In this document: one piece after another, positions 34,473-42,715 of the stretch
Layout: each line of letters starts with the position of its first letter
How positions within the stretch are numbered: the first letter of the stretch is position 1
Assembly: GCA_020072805.1 (NCBI GenBank)
Contig: JAIQGC010000059.1
Coordinates: forward strand, 1-62,024
DNA length: 62,024 nt
Direction of reading: 5' to 3'
Source: Terriglobia bacterium
GTDB lineage: Bacteria; Acidobacteriota; Terriglobia; Acidiferrales; UBA7541
The notes under the pieces: generated by a model
Told to the model about the DNA's origin: nothing
What the model saw: only the letters and a program-made list of their open reading frames with translations
The model's database searches: none
Translations under genes and position numbers: made by a program

Positions 34473-35504
34473 ATGCCCGACCAGAACAACCCGCCCCGCA
34501 TCATCTCCGGCCAGGCCATCGACGAAGACGCGCGCCTCGACGCCAGCGTCCGCCCCAAATCCCTCGCCGAATATATCGGCCAGAAGCGCGTCAAGGACAA
34601 CATCCAGATCGCCATCGAAGCTGCCCGCTCCCGCGGCGAAGCCCTCGACCACGTCCTCCTCTACGGCCCTCCCGGCCTCGGCAAAACCACCCTTGCCCAG
34701 ATCATCGCCCACGAAATGAACGTCCCCATCAAAACCAGCGCCGGCCCGCTCCTCGACCGCAAAGGCGACCTCACCGCCGTCCTCACCGGCCTCGAAGCCC
34801 GCGAAGTTTTTTTCCTCGACGAAATTCACCGCCTGCAGCCCGCCGTCGAGGAAGTCCTCTACCCCGCCATGGAAGATTTTCGCGTTGACCTCATCATCGG
34901 CCAGGGCCCCGGCGCGCGCGTCCACCCCTTTCCTCTCGCGCACTTCACTCTCGTCGGCGCCACCACCCGCGCCGGTCTCATCACCGCCCCGCTGCGCTCC
35001 CGCTTCGGCATCGTCCACCGCCTGGATTTCTACGAACCGGCGGATCTGCTCATCATCCTGCACCGCTCCGCCAAAATCCTGAATATCCAAATGGACGAAT
35101 CCGGCGCCGAAGTAATCGCCCGCCGCTGCCGCGGAACGCCGCGCGTCGCCAACCGCCTCCTTCGCCGCACCCGCGATTTCGCCGAAGTCCGCGCCGCCGG
35201 CCGCATCACCCGCGAAGTCGCCCAGGACTCCCTGCGCATGCTCGGCGTGGACGAGAGCGGCCTCGACGAAGTCGACCGCAACCTCATGCTCGCCCTCCTC
35301 GATAAATACGCCGGCGGCCCCGTCGGCCTCGGCACCCTCGCCGCCGTCCTCAGCGAGGAAGAAGACGCCATCGAGGAAATCTACGAACCCTACCTCATGC
35401 AGATCGGCATGATCGACCGCACCCCCCGCGGCCGCGTTGCCACCCCCCGCGCCTACGAATATTTTGGCCGCCAGCTCCCCAAACGCCAGCCCCGCCTCTT
35501 CTGA
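34473..35504 (+). CDS. ruvB: Holliday junction branch-migration ATPase RuvB
   Basis: A 343-residue hexameric AAA+ motor. Walker A is GPPGLGKTT (65-73), Walker B is VFFLDEIHRL, sensor I is LVGATTRAGLI, followed by the arginine-finger region SRFGIVHRLDFY. The winged-helix C-terminus has QIGMIDRTPRGRVATPRAYEYFG. It acts with RuvA in branch migration during recombinational repair. The distance from ruvA (repeat-filled) suggests it may also have its own promoter. It is separated from the DUF2306 gene by another palindromic repeat. Confidence 0.98.
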   Translation: MPDQNNPPRIISGQAIDEDARLDASVRPKSLAEYIGQKRVKDNIQIAIEAARSRGEALDHVLLYGPPGLGKTTLAQIIAHEMNVPIKTSAGPLLDRKGDLTAVLTGLEAREVFFLDEIHRLQPAVEEVLYPAMEDFRVDLIIGQGPGARVHPFPLAHFTLVGATTRAGLITAPLRSRFGIVHRLDFYEPADLLIILHRSAKILNIQMDESGAEVIARRCRGTPRVANRLLRRTRDFAEVRAAGRITREVAQDSLRMLGVDESGLDEVDRNLMLALLDKYAGGPVGLGTLAAVLSEEEDAIEEIYEPYLMQIGMIDRTPRGRVATPRAYEYFGRQLPKRQPRLF

Positions 35505-35531
35505 AATTTCCACCTTCCAAAATTTCTGTAG

Positions 35532-35578
35532 CCGCCCTCTTCAGTCGCAAGACTCCGGGCAGCAGCCGGAGAGGGCGG
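35532..35578. repeat. Nested palindromic element downstream of ruvB
   Basis: The outer stem CCGCCCTC (35532-35539) pairs with GAGGGCGG (35571-35578), and an inner CTCCGG/CCGGAG flanks GCAGCAG. No T-tract follows directly. It is likely one of the small interspersed repeats of this genome; it may also slow transcription. Confidence 0.55.
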
Positions 35579-35673
35579 GCCTTTCCTTGCTATTGTCAGG
35601 TGCAGGGTCCTGAGCTATACTCCGCCACGTTTTGTAATTATTGCGCCGCTGCGCGCCATGGAGGAAATACACA

Positions 35674-36318
35674 ATGGCCACCGCCGCTCCCAATTCCATG
35701 ACTCGCTCAACCTTCCTCCAGGCCAAGCATGTCTTCTGGACTCTCTTCGCCCTGATGACGCTCCTCGTCCTGCTCACCCGCGAGCGCATGCTCCTCGACG
35801 CCCACTCCTTCTTGCGCCAGCGCTACGCCCCCATCCCCTGGCTCATGCTCGCCCATGGCGTTCCCGGCGCTCTCGCTCTTTCCCTCGGCGTCTTTCAGTT
35901 TTCCACCCGCTTCCGCCAGCGCCACCAGCAGCTCCATCGCGTCATGGGCCGCGTCTACGTCGCCTGCGCGATCATCTCCGCTCCCGTTGCCGTCGCTGTG
36001 GCCGTCGCTCTGCCCCTGCCAACGCTCCTCTCGGCTACCGTGATCCAAGCCTTCGGCTGGCTCGTCACCATCGCCACTGCCCTCTATTGCGTGCGCACCG
36101 GCCGCATCCAGCAGCATCGCGAATGGATGATGCGCAGCTATCCCTTCGCCGCCATGTTCGTCATCGTCCGCGTCATTCTCCTGATCCCCGCCATCGAACG
36201 CACCGGCCCCCTCGGCATCGCCTCCGTGGTCTGGAGCGTCCTCGCCGTTTCCTGCTTCCTCCCTTCCTTCTTCATCGCCTGGAAGTCCCTGGCCTCCACC
36301 CGCCGCCGCCCCGCATGA
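35674..36318 (+). CDS. DUF2306 membrane protein
   Basis: A 214-residue protein with about six helices of the DUF2306 family. The typical blocks are PWLMLAHGVPGALALSLGVFQF, QRHQQLHRVMGRVYVACAII and GRIQQHREWMMRSYPFAAMF. Conserved histidines (HGV, HRVMG, HREWM) could bind haem or metal, as in other ferric-reductase-like families, but the function is unknown. The start at 35674 is preceded by ggaggaa (about 8 bases). The longer frame from 35641 is not supported. It is a single-gene unit between repeats. Confidence 0.8.
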   Translation: MATAAPNSMTRSTFLQAKHVFWTLFALMTLLVLLTRERMLLDAHSFLRQRYAPIPWLMLAHGVPGALALSLGVFQFSTRFRQRHQQLHRVMGRVYVACAIISAPVAVAVAVALPLPTLLSATVIQAFGWLVTIATALYCVRTGRIQQHREWMMRSYPFAAMFVIVRVILLIPAIERTGPLGIASVVWSVLAVSCFLPSFFIAWKSLASTRRRPA

Positions 36319-36372
36319 AAATTTTTTATGCGGTCATCGCGCCTGCCTTGCTCTTCTCCTGATTTTGTAGAG

Positions 36373-36514
36373 GCCGGGCTTTAGAGTCTGTGTGGGAACT
36401 CCTGTTTTCAAGGGGGTCGGAGTTTTAACTCCGACATAAATGCGTGCTTTCCAATGCGGCTTTAGCCGCTGGGGAACTGATTTTCGGGTTGTCACACAGG
36501 CTCTTCAGCCCGGC
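36373..36514 (+). repeat. 142-bp interspersed palindromic repeat, copy 3 of 3
   Basis: Same element as at 2936 and 13709, with GCCGGGCTT and AGCCCGGC ends, GTCGGAGTTTTAACTCCGAC and GCGGCTTTAGCCGC inside, and the TGATTTTCGGGTTGTCACAC tail. It occupies most of the spacer between the convergent DUF2306 and DinB genes. Confidence 0.9.
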
Positions 36515-36582
36515 TTCTTTTCAGTCCTTTACCTGCTCGAAAACATTCCCTGCGCCAGTTTTCAGTCCTTTCCCGCAATCCT

Positions 36583-37125
36583 CTAAATCTTGATCCCCGC
36601 CGCCGCCATCCGCGCCTTCATCTCCCTCGTCAGGTGCGGCTCGACCCCGAACAGCCGCTCGATCAGCATCAACTGCCCCCGGTGATGCATCTCGTGTTCC
36701 TTCACGCTCAAAATCATCTCGAACCGGCTTCGCGATGCCGGGTTCGCACCGGGGGGCATCTGCACCCGCTCTGCCAGAAACTTCTCGCTCAGCCCCTCCA
36801 GAAATCCTGCCCATTGCTCCCCGTTGCTCCGCAGCAGCTCCACCACCTGCTTCTTGCTGCGCGCCTGTTTTTCCTCCGCCACCGCCTTCTGAATGAACCC
36901 GGCAAAATCGAATCCCTCGAACGAACTCCGCCGGTCCACCGCGTGCAGCCGGTACTGCATCCCGCACGACAAGGCGATATGCGCCAGCAACTCCCCTACG
37001 CTCCGCCCCTCCGCAAACGCCCGGAACCCGTACTTTTCCTCCGGCACATCCTCCGCCACCACAATCGTATTCTTCCGCACCGTCCGGAAACTCTCCGCCA
37101 GTTCCTTCGCTCCGTAGCCATTCAT
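36583..37125 (-). CDS. DinB-family protein
   Basis: A 180-residue four-helix-bundle protein of the DinB/YfiT superfamily. The metal-binding histidines are in ELLAHIALSCGMQYR and in EHEMHHRGQLMLIERLFG. The start at 37125 is supported by aaggag upstream; the frame from 37182 is longer but lacks a site. Members are often thiol-dependent (mycothiol or bacillithiol) transferases or damage-induced proteins of unknown reaction. A second, more distant member is at 60641. Confidence 0.88.
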   Translation of the reverse strand: MNGYGAKELAESFRTVRKNTIVVAEDVPEEKYGFRAFAEGRSVGELLAHIALSCGMQYRLHAVDRRSSFEGFDFAGFIQKAVAEEKQARSKKQVVELLRSNGEQWAGFLEGLSEKFLAERVQMPPGANPASRSRFEMILSVKEHEMHHRGQLMLIERLFGVEPHLTREMKARMAAAGIKI

Positions 37126-37563
37126 AGTGCCCCCTTCTCCTTGTGATCTCGGAAATACCCGCAAACCCCAAAATCGAACCATACACCTTTCTCCCCGCCG
37201 ATGGCATATCCGTTTCGCTCCAGAACCAGCGGGGGTGCCGCACCCTTATGCTTTTTAAGGGTGCGGGTTTTGACTTTCCTCGCCATTTTTTCGCCGCCAG
37301 CCAGTCTCTCCTCGAAGCGTGACCCGCTTCCGCGCCGCCTCCGCCGCCAAAGCCCCGGCCAGCCAGTCCCCTGAGCCATCAACAAATCAACCGATCCCCA
37401 TGCGCCAGCCTCAGAGTGGCACAGCCATTCCTGGCTGTGCGCCTTTCCCGTCCCCCGTTTTTCCCCATGAATAGACCAACCACGCCAGTAAAGAAACCTC
37501 CTGCGGAACTCCCGCGCCAGCCATGAGCATCCCACCGCCCTCACGGGCTACAATGGTCCAGCC
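37126..37563. other. 438-bp gene-free spacer with two hairpin repeats
   Basis: No convincing gene is seen on either strand. Two palindromes are present. CCGCACCCTT/AAGGGTGCGG with a 9-base loop lies at 37238-37266. GCACAGCCA-TTCC-TGGCTGTGC lies at 37419-37440. The rest is a divergent promoter region for dinB-like (minus) and folK (plus). Confidence 0.6.
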
Positions 37564-38070
37564 ATGCCCATGCAACAAATCTACCTCTCGCTCGGCTCCA
37601 ACGTGGGCGACCGCCCCGCCAATCTCCGCTCCGCCCTCGCCGCCCTCGAACAAGCGGGCGTCCACGTTCTCCGCGTCTCCTCCCTCTACGAAACCGAGCC
37701 CGTCGACTTCCTCGACCAGCCCTGGTTCCTCAATTGCGTCCTCCACGCCGAAACCGAGCTTCCCGCGCGGGATCTCCTCCGCGCCCTCCGCGCCATCGAA
37801 GCCTCCCTCGGCAGCAGCAAGCTCATCCCCAAAGGTCCGCGCCTCCTCGATCTGGACATCCTTCTCTACGGCCTGGAAACCATTGCCGAGCCTGACTTAC
37901 AGATCCCTCACCCGCGGATGCTCCAGCGCCGCTTCGTCCTCATCCCCCTCGCCGAGCTGGCCCCGGCCCTCCGCCATCCCTCCTGGGATGCAACCGCCGC
38001 CGAACTGCTCGCCCGCTGTCCCGACCGCAGCACTGTCCGCCCCGGTCCTACTGGCCTTTCGGACAATTAA
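37564..38070 (+). CDS. folK: 2-amino-4-hydroxy-6-hydroxymethyldihydropteridine pyrophosphokinase
   Basis: A 168-residue enzyme of folate synthesis that transfers pyrophosphate from ATP to 6-hydroxymethyl-7,8-dihydropterin. IYLSLGSNVGDRPANLRSAL, SLYETEPVDFLDQPWFLNCV, GPRLLDLDILLYG (the catalytic metal-binding block) and IPHPRMLQRRFVLIPLAEL are all conserved. folP and folB are not adjacent. The start could be either ATG at 37564 or 37570. It is followed by the S1C protease after 93 bp. Confidence 0.95.
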   Translation: MPMQQIYLSLGSNVGDRPANLRSALAALEQAGVHVLRVSSLYETEPVDFLDQPWFLNCVLHAETELPARDLLRALRAIEASLGSSKLIPKGPRLLDLDILLYGLETIAEPDLQIPHPRMLQRRFVLIPLAELAPALRHPSWDATAAELLARCPDRSTVRPGPTGLSDN

Positions 38071-38163
38071 CTTATACGCGTTCTCCGTGCCCGTTTCCGT
38101 TGCCCCGTTCCGAGACTGCTCCCATCATCATAAAAGCACTAATCTTGCGCGAGGGAAACCGTT

Positions 38164-39852
38164 ATGAAACGTATTGGCATCTTTGCCGCTCTTCTTCTGG
38201 CCTCTCTCCTGGGAACCCCGGCGCACGCCGCTCCCGTCAAGGTCCGCCTCCGTGTCATCCTCGTCGACGGCGACCTGAACCAGAAGCCCGTACCGTTCCT
38301 GACCGTCGCCTTCAAAGGCGCCGGCGCCTCCTCCGAAGTCAAAACTGCCCTCGACGGCACCGCGGAAACCAATCTCGCTCCCGGCGCTTACACCGTCTCG
38401 ACGATCAAGCCCGTGGAATTGGCGGGCAAGCGTTATTCGTGGTCCGTTCACGTAACCCTTTCCGGCGCTGAGAAAACCATTGACCTGACCAACGAGAACG
38501 CCAAAGAGGAGGAATCCGCCGCCTCGGCTTCGCCGCGCTCCGCCGGAGCCTCCGCGGGCGACCTCACCGAGCAATTCAAAAGACTGAAAAATACCGTGGT
38601 CACCGTGATCAGCGAATCCGGTCACGGCACCGGCTTTTTCGTGGACGGCAAGGGCCTGGTCCTCACCAACCAGCACGTCGTCGGAAAATCCGAATATCTC
38701 GCCGTGCAGTTCGACCGCGAACGCAAAATCGCTGCGCGCTTGATCGCCTCCGATGCGCAGAAGGATGTGGCCCTGCTGTGGGTCAATATGAGCGCCCTGC
38801 CCAGCGCCGCTCCCGCCGTGCTGGCCCGCGGCCACGCCCAGGTGCAGGAGGGCGAACGCGTCTTCACCATCGGCAGCCCCCTCAGTTTGGACAAGATCAT
38901 CACCACCGGCATCATCAGCAAGGTGGACGCGCACACTATCATGTCCGACATCAATATCAATCCCGGAAATTCCGGCGGGCCGCTCTTCAACAACGCCGGC
39001 CAGGTCGTTGGTCTGACCACCTTCGGCACCAGCGCGGCTGTCGGCCCCGGCGTTTCCGGCGTCGTGCGCATCGAAGAAGCCCTCGCGCTGCTCGATGAAA
39101 ATCGCGCCAAGGCCGCCGGCACTCCGCCGCCGGGCGCGCTCCTTCCGGTCGAGCCGCTCACTCCCTATCCGGTGGAGGGATTGAAAGCCGCCTTGCAGGG
39201 AGAAAAATTCGATCCCAAGCCGTATTACCTGAGCGCCGGTGATTTCAATATCGCCCTCTCCACTCCGCCCTTTGATTACCGCGAAAAGGAAGAGAATCGT
39301 CTGCGCGCCGAACGCACCCAGAAGAAGCGCAACAAGCGCGGCCACGGCGGCGACGCGGAGCCCGCGGACGACGGCGGCGAGGATTCCCCGCGCGACTGGC
39401 AATCCGAAACCGGCGGCCACAAAGCCGTTTTCGGCATTTATGTTCAGCCCAAGGTAAAGGAAGGATTCGGTTCGTCTTTTTCCCGCAGCCTGCGCAATGG
39501 TTACGGCGCCGCCAAAATGAAGTTCAAGACCGACTTCCAGAGCATGAAACTCTTCTGCGGCGACAAGGAAGTTCAGCCCATTCTTCCCGGAAGAATGCCC
39601 ATCACCGTCAACGTCCGCAACTCCTCCGTGCGCATGGAGGATTCCAGTTACAAGGGCGTCTACTTGTACTCTCCCGATGCCGTCAATCCCGATTGCGGCG
39701 CCGTGAAAATTGCCATCTATTCCTCGAAGAACGATGAGCCGGTCATCAAACAGCTGGATGGAAACACCGTGGACCACATCTGGGCCGATTTCGAGTCCTT
39801 CCGCCAGGCCGAAGCGCAGGCTCATCCCGGCGGCGGCAAGAAGAAGCGTTAG
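38164..39852 (+). CDS. Exported S1C-type serine protease (DegP/HtrA-like catalytic domain, no PDZ)
   Basis: A 562-residue protein with signal peptide MKRIGIFAALLLASLLGTPA. Residues 25-110 resemble a carboxypeptidase-regulatory-like beta domain (VPFLTVAFKGAGASSEVKT). The trypsin-like domain carries H171 (TNQHVVG), D201 (QKDVALLW) and S270 (NPGNSGGPLF). No PDZ domain follows. The remaining 240 residues include a basic stretch (RTQKKRNKRGHGG) and a beta-rich tail of unknown family. It is probably a periplasmic quality-control or processing protease. A strong terminator follows at 39889. Confidence 0.88.
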   Translation: MKRIGIFAALLLASLLGTPAHAAPVKVRLRVILVDGDLNQKPVPFLTVAFKGAGASSEVKTALDGTAETNLAPGAYTVSTIKPVELAGKRYSWSVHVTLSGAEKTIDLTNENAKEEESAASASPRSAGASAGDLTEQFKRLKNTVVTVISESGHGTGFFVDGKGLVLTNQHVVGKSEYLAVQFDRERKIAARLIASDAQKDVALLWVNMSALPSAAPAVLARGHAQVQEGERVFTIGSPLSLDKIITTGIISKVDAHTIMSDININPGNSGGPLFNNAGQVVGLTTFGTSAAVGPGVSGVVRIEEALALLDENRAKAAGTPPPGALLPVEPLTPYPVEGLKAALQGEKFDPKPYYLSAGDFNIALSTPPFDYREKEENRLRAERTQKKRNKRGHGGDAEPADDGGEDSPRDWQSETGGHKAVFGIYVQPKVKEGFGSSFSRSLRNGYGAAKMKFKTDFQSMKLFCGDKEVQPILPGRMPITVNVRNSSVRMEDSSYKGVYLYSPDAVNPDCGAVKIAIYSSKNDEPVIKQLDGNTVDHIWADFESFRQAEAQAHPGGGKKKR

Positions 39853-39888
39853 CGCCGGGCAGTCCGCCGCGGCGGATACGGGAAATAG

Positions 39889-39923
39889 CAGGGGCCCCGG
39901 TCACTCCGGGGCCCCTGTTTTTT
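39889..39923 (+). terminator. Strong rho-independent terminator
   Basis: A perfect 12-bp stem CAGGGGCCCCGG / CCGGGGCCCCTG, loop TCACT, then T6. It closes the S1C protease gene and lies 14 bp before the end of the convergent DUF6569 gene. It also lies within the interval where the GC skew changes sign. Confidence 0.92.
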
Positions 39924-39937
39924 GCCCGGGCAATCGC

Positions 39938-41095
39938 TCAGGACGTGCGCCGCACCAGCAGCCGGTGCAGCAGCAGCGGCTTCGGCGCGAGCGACTCCAG
40001 CTCAACCAGCGACAGATGCCCTTCGCTGATCTCCCGCACGCGATACACGCCGGGTTCGCTCTCCTCCTGTTCGTGCCCCGCCGGACGCCGCAGGAACTCG
40101 CGCGCGCTTTCCACCGTGGCGGTTTCGCGGAGGCCCGGCCGCGCCAGCGCCTCGACGGAGTAACTGCGCAGCAGCTTGCCCGAGTACTGCTCGAAGAGCG
40201 CGCCGGAAGCGAAGATGTCGCTCCAGGCCACTTCTCCGCCGTAGGCCACGATCACGCCCACCACGCGCTCGCCCTTGAGCCCGGCGGTGGCTTGCGCGAA
40301 GCGCTTGCGCAACTCCTCGGAGAAGCTGTCCACCGAAGCGCCCGCCCCGCTCTCCTGGTAGATCTTGGCGTAGGACTGCGTCGGCGCATCGGCGGCGATG
40401 GTGCGGGCGATCTCGCTGGCCGTAAGACTCGGCGCGGCTGCGGCCGCGCCGCCGGAGCGCATCTCCGCGGTCGAGCCGGAACTCACCGCGGCCCACACTT
40501 CGGCCTGCTTGTGGGCAATGGCGGCCTTCTCGCGCACGCTGGGGTGCACGATGATCTTCGAGGCGCTGAAGTTTGCTCCCGAGGACCAGCGGCCGTGTTC
40601 CACGCAGAAGACGTCGAGCGGCAGCGGCGCGGAGCCGGGCGGCACGATGCGGTCTTTGGCGATCACGCGGTCCTGCTTGCCGCCGCTGACCAGTTCTCCG
40701 GCGAGCAGCAGCAGGGGGCGCTTGCCGCGGTTGATGAGCACGAGGTTGTTGACCGATGCTCCGCGGTAATCATCGGGGGGCGTGGGGTGGCGGGAATCGC
40801 GGCTGCGGGCCATGCCTTCCGCGCCCTGTTCGCTGACCATCACCTCGCCGCTGGCCAGGCCCTGATCGAGGGTAAGAAAGGCGCTGGTGTCCGCGTCCGC
40901 CGCGCTGACCACGGGGAACAGGGTGATGTTCTCGTAGCTGACGGGAGCAAGAAGCCGCCAGACGGGTGCCGGGGATGACGTCCGCGGAGCGGCTCCGGCC
41001 GGTGCGCCGTGCCCGGCCCAGGCGGCGGCCAGGGTAAATAAAGCACAGAGAATGAGTATGTTGCGTGCGTGGCGGTGCAGGCGTGCGTGGTTCAT
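39938..41095 (-). CDS. DUF6569 (ARPP-1-like) exported protein
   Basis: A 385-residue protein beginning with a signal peptide (NILILCALFTLAAAWAGHGAP). The body holds the DUF6569 blocks: WRLLAPVSYENITLFPVVSA, YLTLDQGL-like FLTLDQGLASGEVMVSEQG, VNNLVLINRGKRPLLLLAGE, LVSGGKQDRVIAKDRIVPPG and LDVFCVEHGRW. The start at 41095 follows agggaggaattc; the frame could extend to 41320 but would cross the divergent gene. No biochemical function is known to me. It is divergent from the M20 hydrolase gene with a 149-bp shared spacer. Confidence 0.75.
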   Translation of the reverse strand: MNHARLHRHARNILILCALFTLAAAWAGHGAPAGAAPRTSSPAPVWRLLAPVSYENITLFPVVSAADADTSAFLTLDQGLASGEVMVSEQGAEGMARSRDSRHPTPPDDYRGASVNNLVLINRGKRPLLLLAGELVSGGKQDRVIAKDRIVPPGSAPLPLDVFCVEHGRWSSGANFSASKIIVHPSVREKAAIAHKQAEVWAAVSSGSTAEMRSGGAAAAAPSLTASEIARTIAADAPTQSYAKIYQESGAGASVDSFSEELRKRFAQATAGLKGERVVGVIVAYGGEVAWSDIFASGALFEQYSGKLLRSYSVEALARPGLRETATVESAREFLRRPAGHEQEESEPGVYRVREISEGHLSLVELESLAPKPLLLHRLLVRRTS

Positions 41096-41244
41096 GAATT
41101 CCTCCCTTTCGAATGCAATGGCATGTGCGTACAGGACGCTGCGGCGGGACTTCCGCGCAGCGCTCCTGGGAAGAGAACGGGCGGGCGGGGAATTCTTGCA
41201 GGGAATTTTTGCGTGTGCGAGACTGCGGTCCGGGAGAATCGGCC

Positions 41245-42585
41245 ATGTCCAGGAACGGGATTCGAAACTTTGCGGTGGGGTTGAGTCTGGCGCTGCTGGC
41301 GGGAAGTTCGGGGAGCGCACAGCAGAGCGGCGGGGCTGCCGCCGAAAGGAACGTGCGGCAGGAGCGGCTGTGGTTGACGCTCGAAAAACTCGGTGAGTTT
41401 GGAAAAAATCCCGAAGGAGGAGTGAGCCGGGTGGGATTCACGGAGGAGGATCTGGCCGGGCGGGCGTACGTGATGGGGCTGATGCGCGAAGCGGGGCTGG
41501 AGGTGCGCGTGGATGCCGCGGGAAATATTTTCGGGCGGCGCGCGGGGCGCGAGAATCTCCCCGTGCTGCTCTTCGGCTCGCACATTGATTCGGTGCCGCA
41601 CGGAGGAAATTTCGACGGGGACGTGGGCAGCCTGAGCGCCATCGAAGTGATCCGCGCGCTGGGCGAGCACAAGGTGACGACGCGGCATCCGCTGGAGGTG
41701 GTCATCTGGTCGAACGAAGAGGGCGGGCGGTATTATTCCGGGCTGTTTGGCTCTTCGGCGGCGGCGGGGATTTTGCCGGCGGAGGTGGCCGGGCGCAAGG
41801 ATGAAAAGGGCGAAACGCTGGGAAACTGGCTCGCGCGCATGGGCGGAGTCGGCGCGCGGATCGCGGAGGCGAAGATTGCTCCGGGACGCGTGGCCGGGTA
41901 CGTGGAGCTGCACATCGAGCAGGGCGCGACGCTTGACGAAGCGAAGACGCCGATTGGGGTGGTGCAGGGAATCGTGGGGATCAGCCTGCGGTATTGCACG
42001 GTTGTGGGATTTGCCAATCATGCGGGAACGACGCCGATGAACCGCCGCCGCGACGCGCTGGCCGCGGCAGCGCGGGCGGTGCTGGCGCTGCGGGAGGAAG
42101 TTCGCGCGGAGCCGGGACGGCAGGTGGGCACGGTAGGGGAGTTGAAGCTGGAGCCGGGGGCGAGCAACGTCATCCCGGGCCGCGTCGTGTTTTCGGTGGA
42201 GCTGCGCGATCTCGATGCCGATAAAATTGCGCGAATTGGCGAGCGGATTCAGCGGCGGCTGGAAATCATCGGCAAGGAAGAAAACGTGGCCATCGCCTGC
42301 ACGGAGGCGGACCTGCACCGGCCGGCGCTGACGGCGCCCGCGTTTCAGGAGGCCATTCGCGCGTCGGCGCGCGAGGCGGGACTGGCGACGATGGATTTAC
42401 CCAGCGGGGCAGGGCATGACGCGCAGAATGTGGCGCGGTTCGCCCCGGTGGGGATGATCTTCGTGCCCAGCCGCGGGGGCATCAGCCATTCACCGCTGGA
42501 GTTTACCCCGCCGGAAGCGGTGGCCAATGGCGCGGAGGTGCTCTACCGGGCAGTGCTGCGGCTGGACGGGGTACTGGATAAGTAG
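41245..42585 (+). CDS. M20-family Zn-dependent hydrolase (N-carbamoyl-amino-acid/allantoate amidohydrolase-like), exported
   Basis: A 446-residue protein with a signal-like N-terminus (FAVGLSLALLAGSSGSAQQ). H113 and D124 (GSHIDSVPHGGNFDGDVG), E158/E159 (WSNEEGGRY) and a His in VELHIEQG make the two-zinc site. GFANHAGTTPMNRRRDAL and SGAGHDAQNVARFAPVGMIF are hallmarks of the carbamoylase/allantoate branch. The start at 41245 has gggag upstream. An exported form of this family is uncommon among characterised members. Hydantoin or ureide breakdown would supply ammonium, in line with the nitrogen genes here, but no pathway partner adjoins it. Confidence 0.9.
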   Translation: MSRNGIRNFAVGLSLALLAGSSGSAQQSGGAAAERNVRQERLWLTLEKLGEFGKNPEGGVSRVGFTEEDLAGRAYVMGLMREAGLEVRVDAAGNIFGRRAGRENLPVLLFGSHIDSVPHGGNFDGDVGSLSAIEVIRALGEHKVTTRHPLEVVIWSNEEGGRYYSGLFGSSAAAGILPAEVAGRKDEKGETLGNWLARMGGVGARIAEAKIAPGRVAGYVELHIEQGATLDEAKTPIGVVQGIVGISLRYCTVVGFANHAGTTPMNRRRDALAAAARAVLALREEVRAEPGRQVGTVGELKLEPGASNVIPGRVVFSVELRDLDADKIARIGERIQRRLEIIGKEENVAIACTEADLHRPALTAPAFQEAIRASAREAGLATMDLPSGAGHDAQNVARFAPVGMIFVPSRGGISHSPLEFTPPEAVANGAEVLYRAVLRLDGVLDK

Positions 42586-42715
42586 GTTGGATGTGGGGTT
42601 ATCTTGAGGCTGCATGAAATCCAATGATTATTTGGCGATTTGCGGAGAAATGATATGCTCGCGCGGCATGGGGGAATCCAGAAAATAAAGCCGGAAGGCG
42701 AGGGTCAGCGGGACG

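Noticed and set aside
37122-37544. 140-codon minus-strand frame in the folK-DinB spacer
   Set aside because: No ribosome site, no recognisable domain, and it crosses two hairpin repeats.
40000-41100. oriC with DnaA boxes at the skew switch
   Set aside because: No cluster of TTATCCACA-like boxes and no A/T-rich unwinding element was seen; only the skew change supports an origin.
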